Origin: Motacilla alba alba
Taxonomy: Eukaryota > Chordata > Aves > Passeriformes > Motacillidae
Assembly (NCBI RefSeq): GCF_015832195.1
Contig: NC_052027.1
Location: 4,790,649-4,854,648 of the forward strand
Reading direction: 5' to 3'
Length of the DNA: 64,000 nt
Made by a program: the position numbers and the translations under genes. Below, in pieces: positions 38,913 to 49,580 of the stretch (its first letter is position 1; each line of letters begins with the position of its first letter). The notes under the pieces were generated by a model. That model had not been told where the DNA came from. It saw nothing but the letters and a program-made list of their open reading frames with translations, and did no database searches.

Positions 38913-41900
38913 ATTTTCTCTCTGCCTGCTGCCCACAAACCCAGCCTGGGCTCAGCCTCTGCAAAGCCTGCAGCAGAGGCTCCTGGAGACTGGTGCACAG
39001 CTCAGACCTCTCTGTCCTTGTCACCTCTGCTCTGTGGAGCCTGTCCTGGGCAGAAGTGATGCCCTCCCTGGCTGTCACTGACCCTGGCTGGGTCTTCAGA
39101 GCAGTCCCAGTCCACTCCAGTGTGTGCAGCAGGTTCTGGGTACAGGGATTGCTGCAAACCAGAACCTGAGCATGCTGCACAAACACAGCTCTGCAGCTCC
39201 TAGATGAATTTCCTCCTCTCTTTCCTCTCTTCTATCATATAAGAAAATACATCTTGCAAGAGAAGATGCTGGCAGGATGAAGCAGAATCAGAACAGGTTT
39301 CATTCAGCAGGAAGGAATTTTAATTTTTAGCCTGCTCCTGTAGGAGCTTTGGTGCCTCAGAAGTGAGGCTCTTTGCTGCTCTCATTGGGGTTGAGGAGCT
39401 CATGTCGTGCACGCTCTCCTGTCAGTTGCTGTGGGGCTGGGCAGGTGTTGCAGATGTTCACCCCTTTGCAGTGCCAGTTCCCTCCCAGCTCTGCAGCCCC
39501 ACTCCAGCTCCTGAGCTCAGTGGGAACCTGGGATGCTGCTGTCTGGAGAACAGGCTCCCAGAGAGCTGGGCTTTGGAAGAGGCCCCTCAGCAGGGAGCTA
39601 AATGTTAATGTGGGGGATTAAAGACTGCTTGGAAGGTGAAAGTCTGGCAGCGAGTGTTGAAGTGCTAAATCACTGCTCAAGGCATGCTGGTTTCACCAAT
39701 TCAGGCTGAGACCATTAATTAACTTGTTCTGTGAGTGTGCACATCTCATTTAAGCAGTTTTCTATTATTTGGGAGGAGTACAGAAGGGGAGAAGGTACTA
39801 GGAAGTACACTGATATTTCTTCATCTTTTGAAAAGCAGCTGGAAGCTCCAGTTCCTGCTGAGAGCAGAGTGGGGTGAATTCCCACTCCCAAGATAATGTA
39901 CTCTGGGATTTGGAGGGGCCAGCTGACCCAAGGCAATGCACTTAGCCCTTGGCACAAATTCTCTCTCTTCCCAGACAGCAGGAGCCAAGGCTGCTGCTCC
40001 ATTACATGCTAATAGTCTGAGAAATAAAATACAATTATTAGTTGAATTGTTAAATGGACCTAGAGCCTGAATCAGAAATTGCTTTCCAACAGCAACTGGA
40101 GCATACAGTAACAAAACAAAACCAAAACAAAAAGAGGCAAAAGAAGGATTACTGCAGGCTTTATTTTTTTATATGCTTAAGGACAGTGCAGTGGAGTGTT
40201 TGGTAGAGGAGATGCAGCTCTGGATGAGGCTGGGATGTAGCTGTGCTCCAAGCTCTGGAACTGGCTTTTTGTGTGCAGCCAGGTCTGTGCTTCACTTCCT
40301 CTATAATAAAGGAGTGGGATCTGTGAGAAGATGGCAAAATCTATCAAGTTTAATGTGGTCTTTTGCATTGAAGCAATGAATATCACTGTGTTCAGCCCAA
40401 TACATGTCAAGTCCAGCATTCCAGCACTGCCATCCTGGAGCAGAATGGATTCTGTTTTCTGAATCTGGCCGTTGAGTGCTTCAAAACACACAGCAAGTCC
40501 TGGGGGTGCATTGGGAGGTCTTGTGGGCAAAGCTCCCCTCTCCCAGGGGATGTCAGGAAGATGGGATGGGATGGAAGCAGCTCCAACATGGAAAAAGCCT
40601 GGGACTTTGCTAGGTGCTGGTAGCTTTGCTGCAAATTTTGATGTGGGTTATGTCCTTCTGTCTCTTAGTGAAGGTGGTAGGACACAGGGAGCAGCCAGCC
40701 TCTACTCGTTCCCCTGCAAAGAAAGATTCTGTTGGGAGACAACTGCCCCCAGTCTCTTCCAAGAGAAAACAGGCCAGGAGTGTTGAAGCTTGTCTGCAGA
40801 GCTGTAGGTCAGCATGGAATCTGCTCTTCCTGGAATGGAATGCACAGTGGGGTGTGCAGGGAGAGGATGTTTGGTTGTGAGGGTTTTGTTTATGCCAGAA
40901 GCTTGGCTGGGTGAAGGCAGATGGAAGTAATTTTAAGGGACAGGAGCCAGCTGACAGTTGCATCTTGATTCTGAACAACTGTGGGCGAGCCAGTCCTTGG
41001 AGGAAGCTTTTACCCTAACCCCTGTCATTTAGTGGTTGTTCTGTGCCCTAAGAATGAGGTTTTATGCTCCCTTATGTCTGCCCATGGTGTTTTTAGATGC
41101 TGCTGCGACTCCAGCCCTTCCTGGTAATCACAGAATGACAGATCACAGATGATGGGGAATGATGATTTCCATGATGTTTGCAGCTCTTAAAGGGTTGTGG
41201 CCCTTTTGCTTTTGATTTATTTTCTTAAAATCTTAAAGTCCAGACTCCTGGAGTGTTGATATTGCAGTAGCTGCTCTCCCTTTGGTCGCTTTGTGAATCT
41301 CAGGGCTGCTGAGGAGATCCTGGAAACAGAAACCTCAGAAGGCAGATGGAAAGAAGCCCAGATGATGATAACTGTATAATGCATTTCTCACTGCTGTATG
41401 CTGTTTTATCCCAGACAAAGCTTTATCTTTCATCCCATAATTATGTGATTCCCTGTAGGCAGCTTAAAGTGAGCTTTCCAAAGGTCGATAATTTTATCTA
41501 TTAGATGCCTCCTATGATCTCTAAGTGCAGACATGGGTACTTGAAGGAAGGTTTCCAGGGCAAATTCCTGTAGTTTGAGTGAACTACTCTACAAGACTCA
41601 ATTGCTTTGAGCCTGTTTAGCAGGATTGTCCACATTTGCATTTGTGATATGGTTGAGTAATTCACTGCTGGAGGGGGTTGCTTCCTCTGCCACCTTGCCT
41701 TTCAGCTTAAGCTTTGAATGCATTCCTCCAAGATCCTTTTCTTTTACCATACCTGTCCCAGAAAAAGGGCAGAACCAACAGCTGGTATTTTTTTGATATT
41801 TTGAACTTAATGGGCATTTAAAACATGTCCCTTTTTTTCTTTTTTTCCTTTGCTTGTCATTTTCTTCTAGGTTGTATTATGTGTTATGGTTCATACTAAA

Positions 41901-42491
41901 GGAAAATAAACTTTCCTAGGTGGTGAAGGGAATAGATGTTTTTCCAGGCTGAATTCAGCTGCAGCTGTGTAGGACAACACTCGCAAAGAGTGGCTCAGCA
42001 GTGTGATTCAGGGTGCAGAGATCACTCAGACCAGTGATTACAGAAGCCACATCCATTCATCCCTCAGTGCTGCCTGAACCCACTGCCCGCGCTGGTGCGT
42101 GGCCTTTCCCTAAGGAAAGGGAAAGGAGCAAACTTGTGAGCTGCAGGCTAAAGCAAACAGATAAGAAGCTTTGAAAACAGATGGGACTGCTTTGAATCAA
42201 ATCTGGAAGGGTGAGTGTAAGGCATTGGGGGCTGATATGCAAGGGGGATGACTCACTGCCTCTTGCAGAATCAGTGATTATTGCCTGAGAACATCCTTTA
42301 TCCAGAACCCACACTGGAGACACAAGTCTCTAACCTGACACCCCTTAGCACAGGGTCATTTCTCCAGCAAGGTCCCCCTGCCTCTTGCTCCAAGGCTCTG
42401 GCAGGGGGGGACCCTCAGTGCTGCAAAGGGTCCTGCAGGCTGTTGGGGCTGGAGACTGGCCAGCCCTGCTCCTTGGAAAACCACCAGCACC

Positions 42492-42537
42492 AGGAACCCC
42501 GTGGGATTGCATCAAGGAACCCCATGGGATTGCATCA
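42492..42537. repeat. 23-bp tandem duplication
   Basis: AGGAACCCCRTGGGATTGCATCA occurs at 42492-42514 and 42515-42537 with one difference (G/A). Confidence 0.93.
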
Positions 42538-42880
42538 GGGCTTCATTTGGCTGATGCAGAGGTGAAGTAAAATCATTGGATTCATGTTTGGAGGGGAGAG
42601 TGCCTCTGATCCTGCAGTGCCTGGTGCTGTGGGAGCCTGGGTGTGGAGCGTGCTGCCAGCTGAACCTCTGCACTCCTCTCAAAATGTTTTCCTTCCTTTT
42701 GCCCCAGTAAGTGCGAGTTTGGGTGTGGTACCCTGCAGACTGGCCCTCATTGGGTGCATTTGGGCATTTGGATGTGTGCTGGAGAGGGACCTACTGCCAT
42801 CTTCTCACAATCCTGGTGCTGGGGCAGGACCCAGCTTTGTCTGATGGGCTTCTAGGAGCAGCTTCTGTTGCAGAGTCTTT

Positions 42881-43090
42881 CACAGAATCACACAGAATTT
42901 CTAGGTTGGAAGAGACCTTTAAGATCGAGTCCAACCCATGTTCCAAGACCTCAACTAGATCATGGCACCAAGTGCCACATCCAGGCTTTTTTTAAACACA
43001 TCCAGGGATGGTGACTCCACCACCTCCCTGGCCAGATGGTTCCAGTATTTGACCACTCTTTCTGTGAAAAACTTCCTCCTTTGCTAGATC
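42881..43090 (-). mobile_element. CR1-type LINE fragment, reverse orientation
   Basis: The + strand reads CACAGAATCACACAGAATTT, TTGGAAGAGACCTTTAAGAT, CGAGTCCAACCCATG, CATCCAGGGATGGTGACTCC and ACCACCTCCCTGGCCAGATG, ending in the AAAACTTCCTCCTTTGCTAG block. These are standard words of the CR1 3' region on the complementary strand. It keeps about 210 bp and is a little better preserved than the other copies. Confidence 0.88.
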
Positions 43091-45797
43091 TGATCTTTAG
43101 TAGAGCCTGAGCTTTTATTTAACTACAACAGATGCTAGCCAATCCTTTGGTTAGAGTGCTTCTGGATGGAAAAAAATATTAAAATCTTTTAAAAATGCCC
43201 CTACCAGAATCCCAAAAGAAATCACCCAACCCCCTACCTCTGGAGGTATCACAGACCAGAAGAAATGAAGAGCTGTCAGCCTCCCAGTGCTGCACAGGTG
43301 CCTGGTTAGGAGGCATCACCTGGAGAATGTAACCCCCCTGGGACACACAGCACAGTCACAGCTCTGCAGGAACAGGGATTTTTCCTCTCCCTAGGAATAT
43401 GGCACAGGCTCCCAACTGTGCTGTGTATCAAAACAGCCTCTTGAGAAGCTGTGCTCAGCAGCTCAAGCCAGCCCCTCGTTGCCTTGTGGGGCACTGCAGA
43501 TTTGTGCTGCTGCAAGATGGGGCTCTCACCACAATCTCAGCTCTTTAATTAAAGTAACGTGCAACAAAACGGGGAGAATTAGTTAAAAATAACAACTCTC
43601 AGAAGTACAGCTTGTCTTTTTATTAGTCGTGTCCTCACTTTCGCTGCTGCTCTGATAAGAAGGATGTTCTCCCTCTGGGGTTGAGGGAATAACTGGGATG
43701 AAACTCATTTGTTGGGGCATTATCTGTTAATTAATTTTGAACACTAATCCTGTTCCCCATACACTGTTTCTTTTTCTCCTGGTTTTAGCATGTAGAATAC
43801 AGGTCTGCTCCAGGAGAGGAGGGGCAGCTTGTGCTGTGTTCCAGGAGGGGGGACCTTGTGTTGTCCCCTTGTCCCCAGGGCTGGGGGAGGTTTTCCCTAG
43901 CCCTGTGCTGCAGCTGACTTTTGGGAAGGTGGGAGCTTTCCCAGGAGCCCACCCAGAACGTGGAGAACTTAAAATTCACCTTAAAGGATGCCCTGAGCCT
44001 CAGCTGCAGCCTCTCCTGGTGTGAGTCCCCCTGGGCAGGGTGAAGGGGCTGATCCAGTGTATCCCAGTGGAGCTGGCACTGCTGGGAGGGAATTTCCCTC
44101 CCCAGTGGGTCAGGAGCCCCCTGTCAGTCCCAGCAGTGCCTCTGCTCCTGCGCTGAGCAGGAAAGCCCAACAGAAAACAATTTTAGTAGAGGAAAAGGAA
44201 AAATATATTTTTTTTCCTATATATTTCTCTTTTTAGAATAATCTGAAAGACTATTTGAGCCTCTGGGCAATATGAGCTGGTTTCCTTTTTGTACCCAGAC
44301 TTCTGATGGAAGACATTCTGGTTTTAAGTGGTCTCGTTAATCTGATGGGAAGTTTGCCATTCAAACAGGGGGAAATGTGGACTCCTTTAATCTTTTTTGA
44401 TTAAGTGATATTAATTTTTTTTCCTATTCTTTTTAGTCCTTTCTCTGGCTCAGCAGTTACTCCTGGCTGCCCCTGCATCCTGCTCATTTAGCTTTGCCTA
44501 GTCCTTCAAAATCAATATATGCTGCTAAATTACTGGAGTTGGAGAATAAAATAATAAAAAAATTAATCCAATATGAGGTTTTGGCATGTAAGCATGGCTT
44601 AAAAAGTCCTAGGATGGTCTTTAATACAAGCCAGCTTGCTTTCTCATTTCTGGTGTATGCATAAATGTCCATAAGTGAAAATCCCTGTTCAAGGAAAGGA
44701 GTAATAATATTCAGCAGTCCTGGAGAAGGGCTAATTCTTCATTCTGTCCAAGTTTCTAAGCTGCTGCAGGTGTCTCAGGCAGTGACTTCATGTGCTGCCC
44801 TGCAGATTCTTTCCCACAGTGGCTCACTTTCTAGTAACAGAGTGAAGGGTGACCTCTGTCCTGTCATCCTGCTAGGAGTTCAGGTGGATTAAGGGATGGA
44901 CTGGAAAAAATGTGTATGAAACAAATTCCAGCTTGCCAATGTGCTCTCAGAATACAGAGCAGGAAAACATTAATTACATGGTGGCTGTGGGCAAGACTGA
45001 TTTCTCACAGGGGAATTCTTGGATATGGTTTGTTTCACTCCTTGAAGCACGGAGACATTTGGGGTCTGGGTATGGAATTGGGACCACGATGACCTTGAAG
45101 AGCTGAGAGCAACTTATAAGGAGGAAAATTGTCCTTTTCTTAAAAACAGTGTTCTTTTTGGCAGTATATCTTAAATTATGTTCCTTTCTAGTCTGAGACC
45201 AATTTTCTTCTGAGAGAGATCATTTTTTGAAGACTTATCTATAATAAAACTGAATTTGGTTGGTTAAAACGTGGAGCAGAACTGACTGAAGGGAGGTCCC
45301 TGCTGAGATGGGCTCATCCATGGGGCTGTGCTGGGTTCAAGCCCCTCCAGAACCATCTCTTGGCACTGGAGGGCCTGACCCAGCCTGCAAAGGCTCCAGG
45401 AAGTTTTGGCTCAGATTGCTGATCAGAAAAGGGTCACCTGGGAATATCTGATCTGTTTAACTATTGTTCTAAGCAAATCAGTCCCAGTGGACATTATTAA
45501 ATCCTGGTGAGAACTTACACTATCTGCCTTAAATCCCTATTCCCATGATATTTCCTAATAGGACGAGGTGTTGTTGCCATACAAAGGCAGTTCCACCCTG
45601 GTAAGCACTTACTGTAAATACCTAAAATGCAGAGCAGGTCTCCCAGCACTGGGGTTTGATCTCACTGTTTCTGGCATGAAGGAATTTAGCTGATGAGGTC
45701 CTGGGTTTTCCCATGGGAAAGGGAAACTTTCCTGTGTTGCTGTTGGTTCATTGATTTATATTTGTCTGGTATATAGAACAAAATTAAGGCCGGGATA

Positions 45798-46000
45798 TTT
45801 TTCTTCTTTTTGTTTGTTTTTTGCTTTGTTTTTGTGGGGATTTTTGTTTGTTTGTTTTGGTGGAGGTTTTTGTTTGTTTTGTTTGTTTGGGGTGGGTTTT
45901 TTTTGTTTTTATTGGGGTTTTTTGGGGGGTTGTTGGTTTTTTGGGCTTCTTGTTGTTGTTGTTTTTTGGTGTGGTGGTGGTGTTTTTGGTGTGTGTGTGA
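45798..46000. repeat. T/G-rich low-complexity tract, (TTTG)n-like
   Basis: About 200 bases almost entirely T and G on the + strand, with runs of TTTG, GGGGTGGG at 45889-45896, GGGG at 45914-45917 and GGGGGG at 45924-45929, ending in a short TG repeat. Long open frames on both strands here (Phe/Cys/Gly- or Lys/Thr/Pro/Asn-rich) come only from this skewed composition. Confidence 0.93.
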
Positions 46001-46395
46001 ATTGCTGGCATTCTTTATAAATTGCTGTGTTTCCCCTCTGTAGGTAGCCAGATAACTCTCTACCTCTATCTCCTGGGGTTGGGGAGACAAATTCAGAGGT
46101 TCTGCTGAAAAACCTGCATTGTTCAGTAAACATCAGCACTTTCATGGGGAAAACCATCAAAAGCTGGGTTTGATATTGGAGCTGGTGAGGGATTTGAGCA
46201 GTCAGGGCACTGGGAGCAAGGGATGTCCCTCTGAGAGTCCCTGTCTGAGCCACGCCACAGGCACAGCGTTAATGAAGTGTTTTATTCCTCCCTCCCGAAA
46301 TCGCTCAGTGCCGTTTGTGTTGAGCTCTCCAAACTGCAGAGGTTTGGGCTGTGGGAGCTGTGTACTGGCTGCCCTCTAGTGAGGCACTGCCCAGC

Positions 46396-46426
46396 ATGAA
46401 TGAATAAATGAATGAATGAATAAATG
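46396..46426. repeat. (ATGA)n tetranucleotide repeat, interrupted
   Basis: ATGAATGAATAAATGAATGA and onward: about eight units of ATGA with two ATAA variants, 60 bases left of the solo LTR. Confidence 0.93.
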
Positions 46427-46478
46427 CAGAAATCCCTGCCCGGCCATCGCCGCTCTCCATCCGCGGCATCCCCGAGTT

Positions 46479-46484
46479 TTTGAT
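46479..46484. repeat. Left target-site duplication of the solo LTR
   Basis: TTTGAT directly before the LTR's opening TG, matching the hexamer directly after its last base. Confidence 0.75.
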
Positions 46485-46914
46485 TGTCACTGTCACATTT
46501 TCTGGCAAAATCCCTTTGCCCAGGATTTCTCTCCTGGGAAGCTGAGAAGCCTCAGAGAAAAAGGAAGACAGTATTAATCTCATTTGCTTCTCCTGTGTTT
46601 CGCTGCTTTGGAATGTGGTTTGGAGATTGTTTATCCAACAGGTGATTGTTTCATTGGTTTCATGAGAATTGTTTTGACTTATTGGCCAATCACAGCCCAA
46701 CTGTGTCGAGGCTTGGGAGAGAGTCACAAGTTTTTCATTAGTATCTTCTAGCCTTCTGTCTGTATCCTTTCTCTCTTATTTAGTATAGTTTAGTATAGTT
46801 ACTGAAGTATTCTTAATAATTATATAGATCATAAAATAATACATTAGCCTTCTAAGAAGATGGAGTCAGATTCATCATTTCCTTCCAACAGCGGGGGCCT
46901 CAGAAAATACAAGA
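46485..46914 (+). mobile_element. Solo LTR of an endogenous retrovirus
   Basis: A 430-bp element starts TGTCACTGTCACATTTTC and ends AATACAAGA, where the last dinucleotide appears to be a mutated CA. It is bracketed by TTTGAT at 46479-46484 and 46915-46920, a 5-6 bp target-site duplication. Recognisable blocks are CAGGATTTCTCTCCTGGGAA near the 5' end, GGCCAATCAC as a CCAAT box, a doubled TAGTATAGTT at 46781-46800, and a late ATAAAATAAT polyadenylation-like stretch. I recall similar sequence as an abundant LTR in passerine genomes, but I do not assign a family name; the duplication length fits ERVL or ERVK. There is no internal retroviral sequence on either side, so this is a recombined solo LTR with no coding capacity. 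Confidence 0.87.
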
Positions 46915-46920
46915 TTTGAT
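46915..46920. repeat. Right target-site duplication of the solo LTR
   Basis: TTTGAT immediately after the LTR; with the left copy it dates the element to a normal integrase-mediated insertion. Confidence 0.75.
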
Positions 46921-48384
46921 CAGTGGAATCCCTGGAACCTCAGCCTGGTGCTGCTGCACCTTCCCGGTGGGAATCCCCTCACAGCCCATTAGTGGGTCTT
47001 AAATGAGAGGGGAAAATTCACCTTTTCTGGAGAGCATCACCACATCAGGGGTTGTGAAGGCGTCTGTGGTGCCATGGTATCCTTATAATAAAATATATTA
47101 AACTTCTGGGGAGGCTTTGGATGGCTGGGGCAGTGTGTGCCCTGTGCTGCTGTGCCTGGTGCTGGCATCCCTCTGTGCCAGCCACACCCCTGGGAAAGGT
47201 TTTGCTTCTTTGTGTCCACAGGGCTGAAATACTTCGGGGTGGGCTTTTTTTTTTTCCAACCCTGTATTTCTCTGGCTGTTTGTACCTTGTAGTAATCGTG
47301 GTGTGGGGAGGGTTGGCACTGGTGCCTGCCACCGTCATCCTTGTGATCACTGGGATTAAAAATGCAGTTTTTGAGATGAGGTTGGCAACCCTGAAGTCCT
47401 GGGGGGCTGGGGCTGCCCAGGCAGTGTGGGCAGCTCCCCTAGGCTTGAGTTTTACGTGTGAGGGCCCCCAAAACTGTAAGCCATGCATGCTGCAGCTGCT
47501 GCAGAGAAAAGCCAGGGAGAGCAGGAGATTTTGGCAGCGTTGGATGTTTTTAATGCTGGAGCTGCCCTGTCTAAGAGCAGGTGTGTGGATGCAGGAGGGG
47601 AGCCCAGCAGAATTCACCCAGGAGGGGAATTGGACAGATTCCTTGCATAAAGGCAGGCTTGAAACACTCACCAGTGCCCTGGGCCATGGAAAGACCGGTC
47701 CTGCAAAAGTGCTGCTGCTTTTTGGGGATACCCAAGGGCTGGAGGAGGGAGATTGGGTAAACAGGGTTAGAAGAGCTTAGTCAGGATGTGTTTGTTCAAA
47801 GGATCTGCTTCAGCCTGACTCTTGTAATTTGGTAACAAGTGTGCTTCTGCTCCTTGGAAACATTTCATTCATTAGCCTAATGGAGGGAAGGATTATGCAG
47901 AGATGAACCTGAAAGATGCTAAGCAAGGAGGGGTTTGCATTGGACTGAGCCAAGGCATGCAGCAGGAGTGGCTGCTGGGCTGGGGGACACGAGAACGTCA
48001 CCATAGAGTTGTGCTGTGGTTCAGTGCATGGCAGGGTCTTGGCTGTGTCCCTGGTGTTTTCTGTAATCCCTGTCTGCTATTACAGGCTGGGACATGGAGG
48101 TTGTTCTGTGTGACCGTGGGTAAAAATCTGGAAAAATGTTTCCATTTAGGATGCGTGAGATTTTTTGCAAGGGAAAATAGATATTCTGCCTTGTAGTGTC
48201 CCATAAAGACACTGCAAAAACAGTGAAATAATGAAAAGGATGAAATCCATATAAAACTGAGGATGAGCAAAGGCTGGAGAACTGTGGGGATAAATTGATC
48301 AGGTTTCTCCCAGCAGAGCAGTCCCAACAACAGGCCAGAAGTGCACTCAGGCACTTCTCAGATGCTTTAAGATGTTTTAAATTC

Positions 48385-48465
48385 CGAATGTCAGAATCTC
48401 CACGTGGAGCATTCTGGGTGCTGTAGGCAAGGCGGTGGCTCCTCGGAGTGCTGATTTTACGCACG
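48385..48465. promoter_or_regulatory. CpG-retaining patch with palindromic E-box
   Basis: TCCACGTGGA at 48399-48408 is a perfect 10-base palindrome around CACGTG, the core bound by MITF/TFE, MYC and USF proteins. Six CpGs occur within 80 bases (48385, 48403, 48433, 48444, 48460, 48464). Nothing else explains the patch. Confidence 0.28.
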
Positions 48466-49279
48466 CCTCTGGGTGCACAGTGCAGCAGGTCAGTCTCTCC
48501 CCAAACAGCAGCAGGTCTCTGCTAGAGGGCTGAAATGCAGCAGAGCACAGGCACTAACAGTGCTGAAGAATGAGGTGTCCAGTGACTTCTCCCTGGGAAG
48601 TTGTTTTACTGGGGGAAATGAGAAAAAGCATCCCAAGATCTGAGCTCGTTGGGGCTCTCTTGAAGAACTGAAGTGAGATTGTGTTTCTGATGGCATCAAG
48701 GGAGAGTCCCACAGCCACAGGTGGGACAGTGGCTCCTGTGCCAGGCTGGCTTGGCTTGGAATCAGCCTTTCCCTTGGCTCTGTGCTGGCTCAGAGCTGGT
48801 TGCTCTGTGTTTTGGTGCATCCCTTAGGCAAGAAAGCAGCTGCTGAAACCTGCAGCCATGGGAGTTGAGATATTTAAGGTATAAGAAGAGTATAACAGGT
48901 TGTGCTTCCATATCAGCTGGGTGTTTTTGAAGCATTGATGGATCCTCTCCTTTCCTTCCATGGCAGATGAGGGCAGGTTGTTTGTAAAGTGATGCTGTTG
49001 TCTTGATTTCTTACAGCCTGTGACACTGATGGGGCTGGAGGGAAGAGAAGTGGAAACAAGACTCCCCATTCCTGACTGAACAATAAAATTAGGGCTGTAG
49101 AAGAGGAGGTGCTTATATGTAAAACAAAATCAGGGGCGAGGAAGGGTTTGTTTTGCTACAACTTTGCCATTGAAATTCTAGGTCTTGTTTTGACCTTATT
49201 TCAGTCATCAAATAACCTCTTTGCAAGTAATTAAGGTGAAAGTCTTAAATCCTACAAAACCACTTAATTTTTGGTTTTG

Positions 49280-49292
49280 TTTTTTTTTTTTT
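49280..49292. repeat. T13 homopolymer
   Basis: Thirteen T following GGTTTTG; ordinary slippage-prone sequence. Confidence 0.9.
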
Positions 49293-49329
49293 GCCCAAGC
49301 TGGGGCAGGAGCAAACACATGACTTACAC

Positions 49330-49580
49330 ACCTCCCGTGCCGAGCTGGCCCTCAGCAGAGGCAGCAACAGGCTGAACCAGTTTGCTCACTGCTTTGTCTG
49401 CTGACAGGCGCTCTCTTGTCCCGGCTGCCCTGGGAGGTGCTTGGCCGCTTCTCCCGGTGCTGCAGGAATTCCCCTGCCTGCAGCCACCAGCTCGGGTGCC
49501 CTGGTGTGTGGCCAGCAGCCTTTGGCCAGCGACAGCCACCCGGGCAAGGCTGTGCAGAAGAGCCGAGCCGAGGTGGGAGC
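49330..49580. other. Small GC- and CpG-rich segment
   Basis: GC content rises and CpGs cluster (GCCGAGCTGG, CCCGGCTGCC, CACCCGGGCA, GAGCCGAGCC). It is weaker than either promoter island. Open frames occur on both strands without a recognisable product or a paired splice pattern. It could be a minor promoter, an enhancer or a local GC fluctuation. Confidence 0.3.

Larger units (their letters stand above)
36813..42880. other. Non-coding DNA with one old CR1 copy
   Basis: Besides the CR1 copy at 38.8 kb and the 23-bp duplication at 42.5 kb, I see no supported gene, RNA or promoter. Confidence 0.55.
43091..46478. other. Non-coding DNA ending in low-complexity sequence
   Basis: No gene is supported. 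The right end carries the T/G-rich tract and the ATGA repeat, then a short CpG-containing stretch (46290-46478) into which the LTR inserted. Confidence 0.55.

Noticed and set aside
41129..41165. AATCACAGAATGACAGATCACA resembling a CR1 end
   Set aside because: The match stops after about 20 bases and the diagnostic GGTTGGAAGGGACC block is missing.
45334..45344. GGTTCAAGCCC matching a tRNA B-box
   Set aside because: The flanking bases do not form the T-arm stem properly, and no A-box, anticodon arm or acceptor stem is present.
45686..46090. Lys/Asn/Thr/Pro-rich 134-codon frame on the minus strand
   Set aside because: Entirely a product of the T/G-rich low-complexity tract.
47121..47780. 219-codon plus-strand open frame with a hydrophobic stretch
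   Set aside because: The hydrophobic part (Val/Ile/Leu-rich near residues 56-80) looked like a membrane segment, but the rest is unlike any family, and minus-strand frames are open over the same bases.
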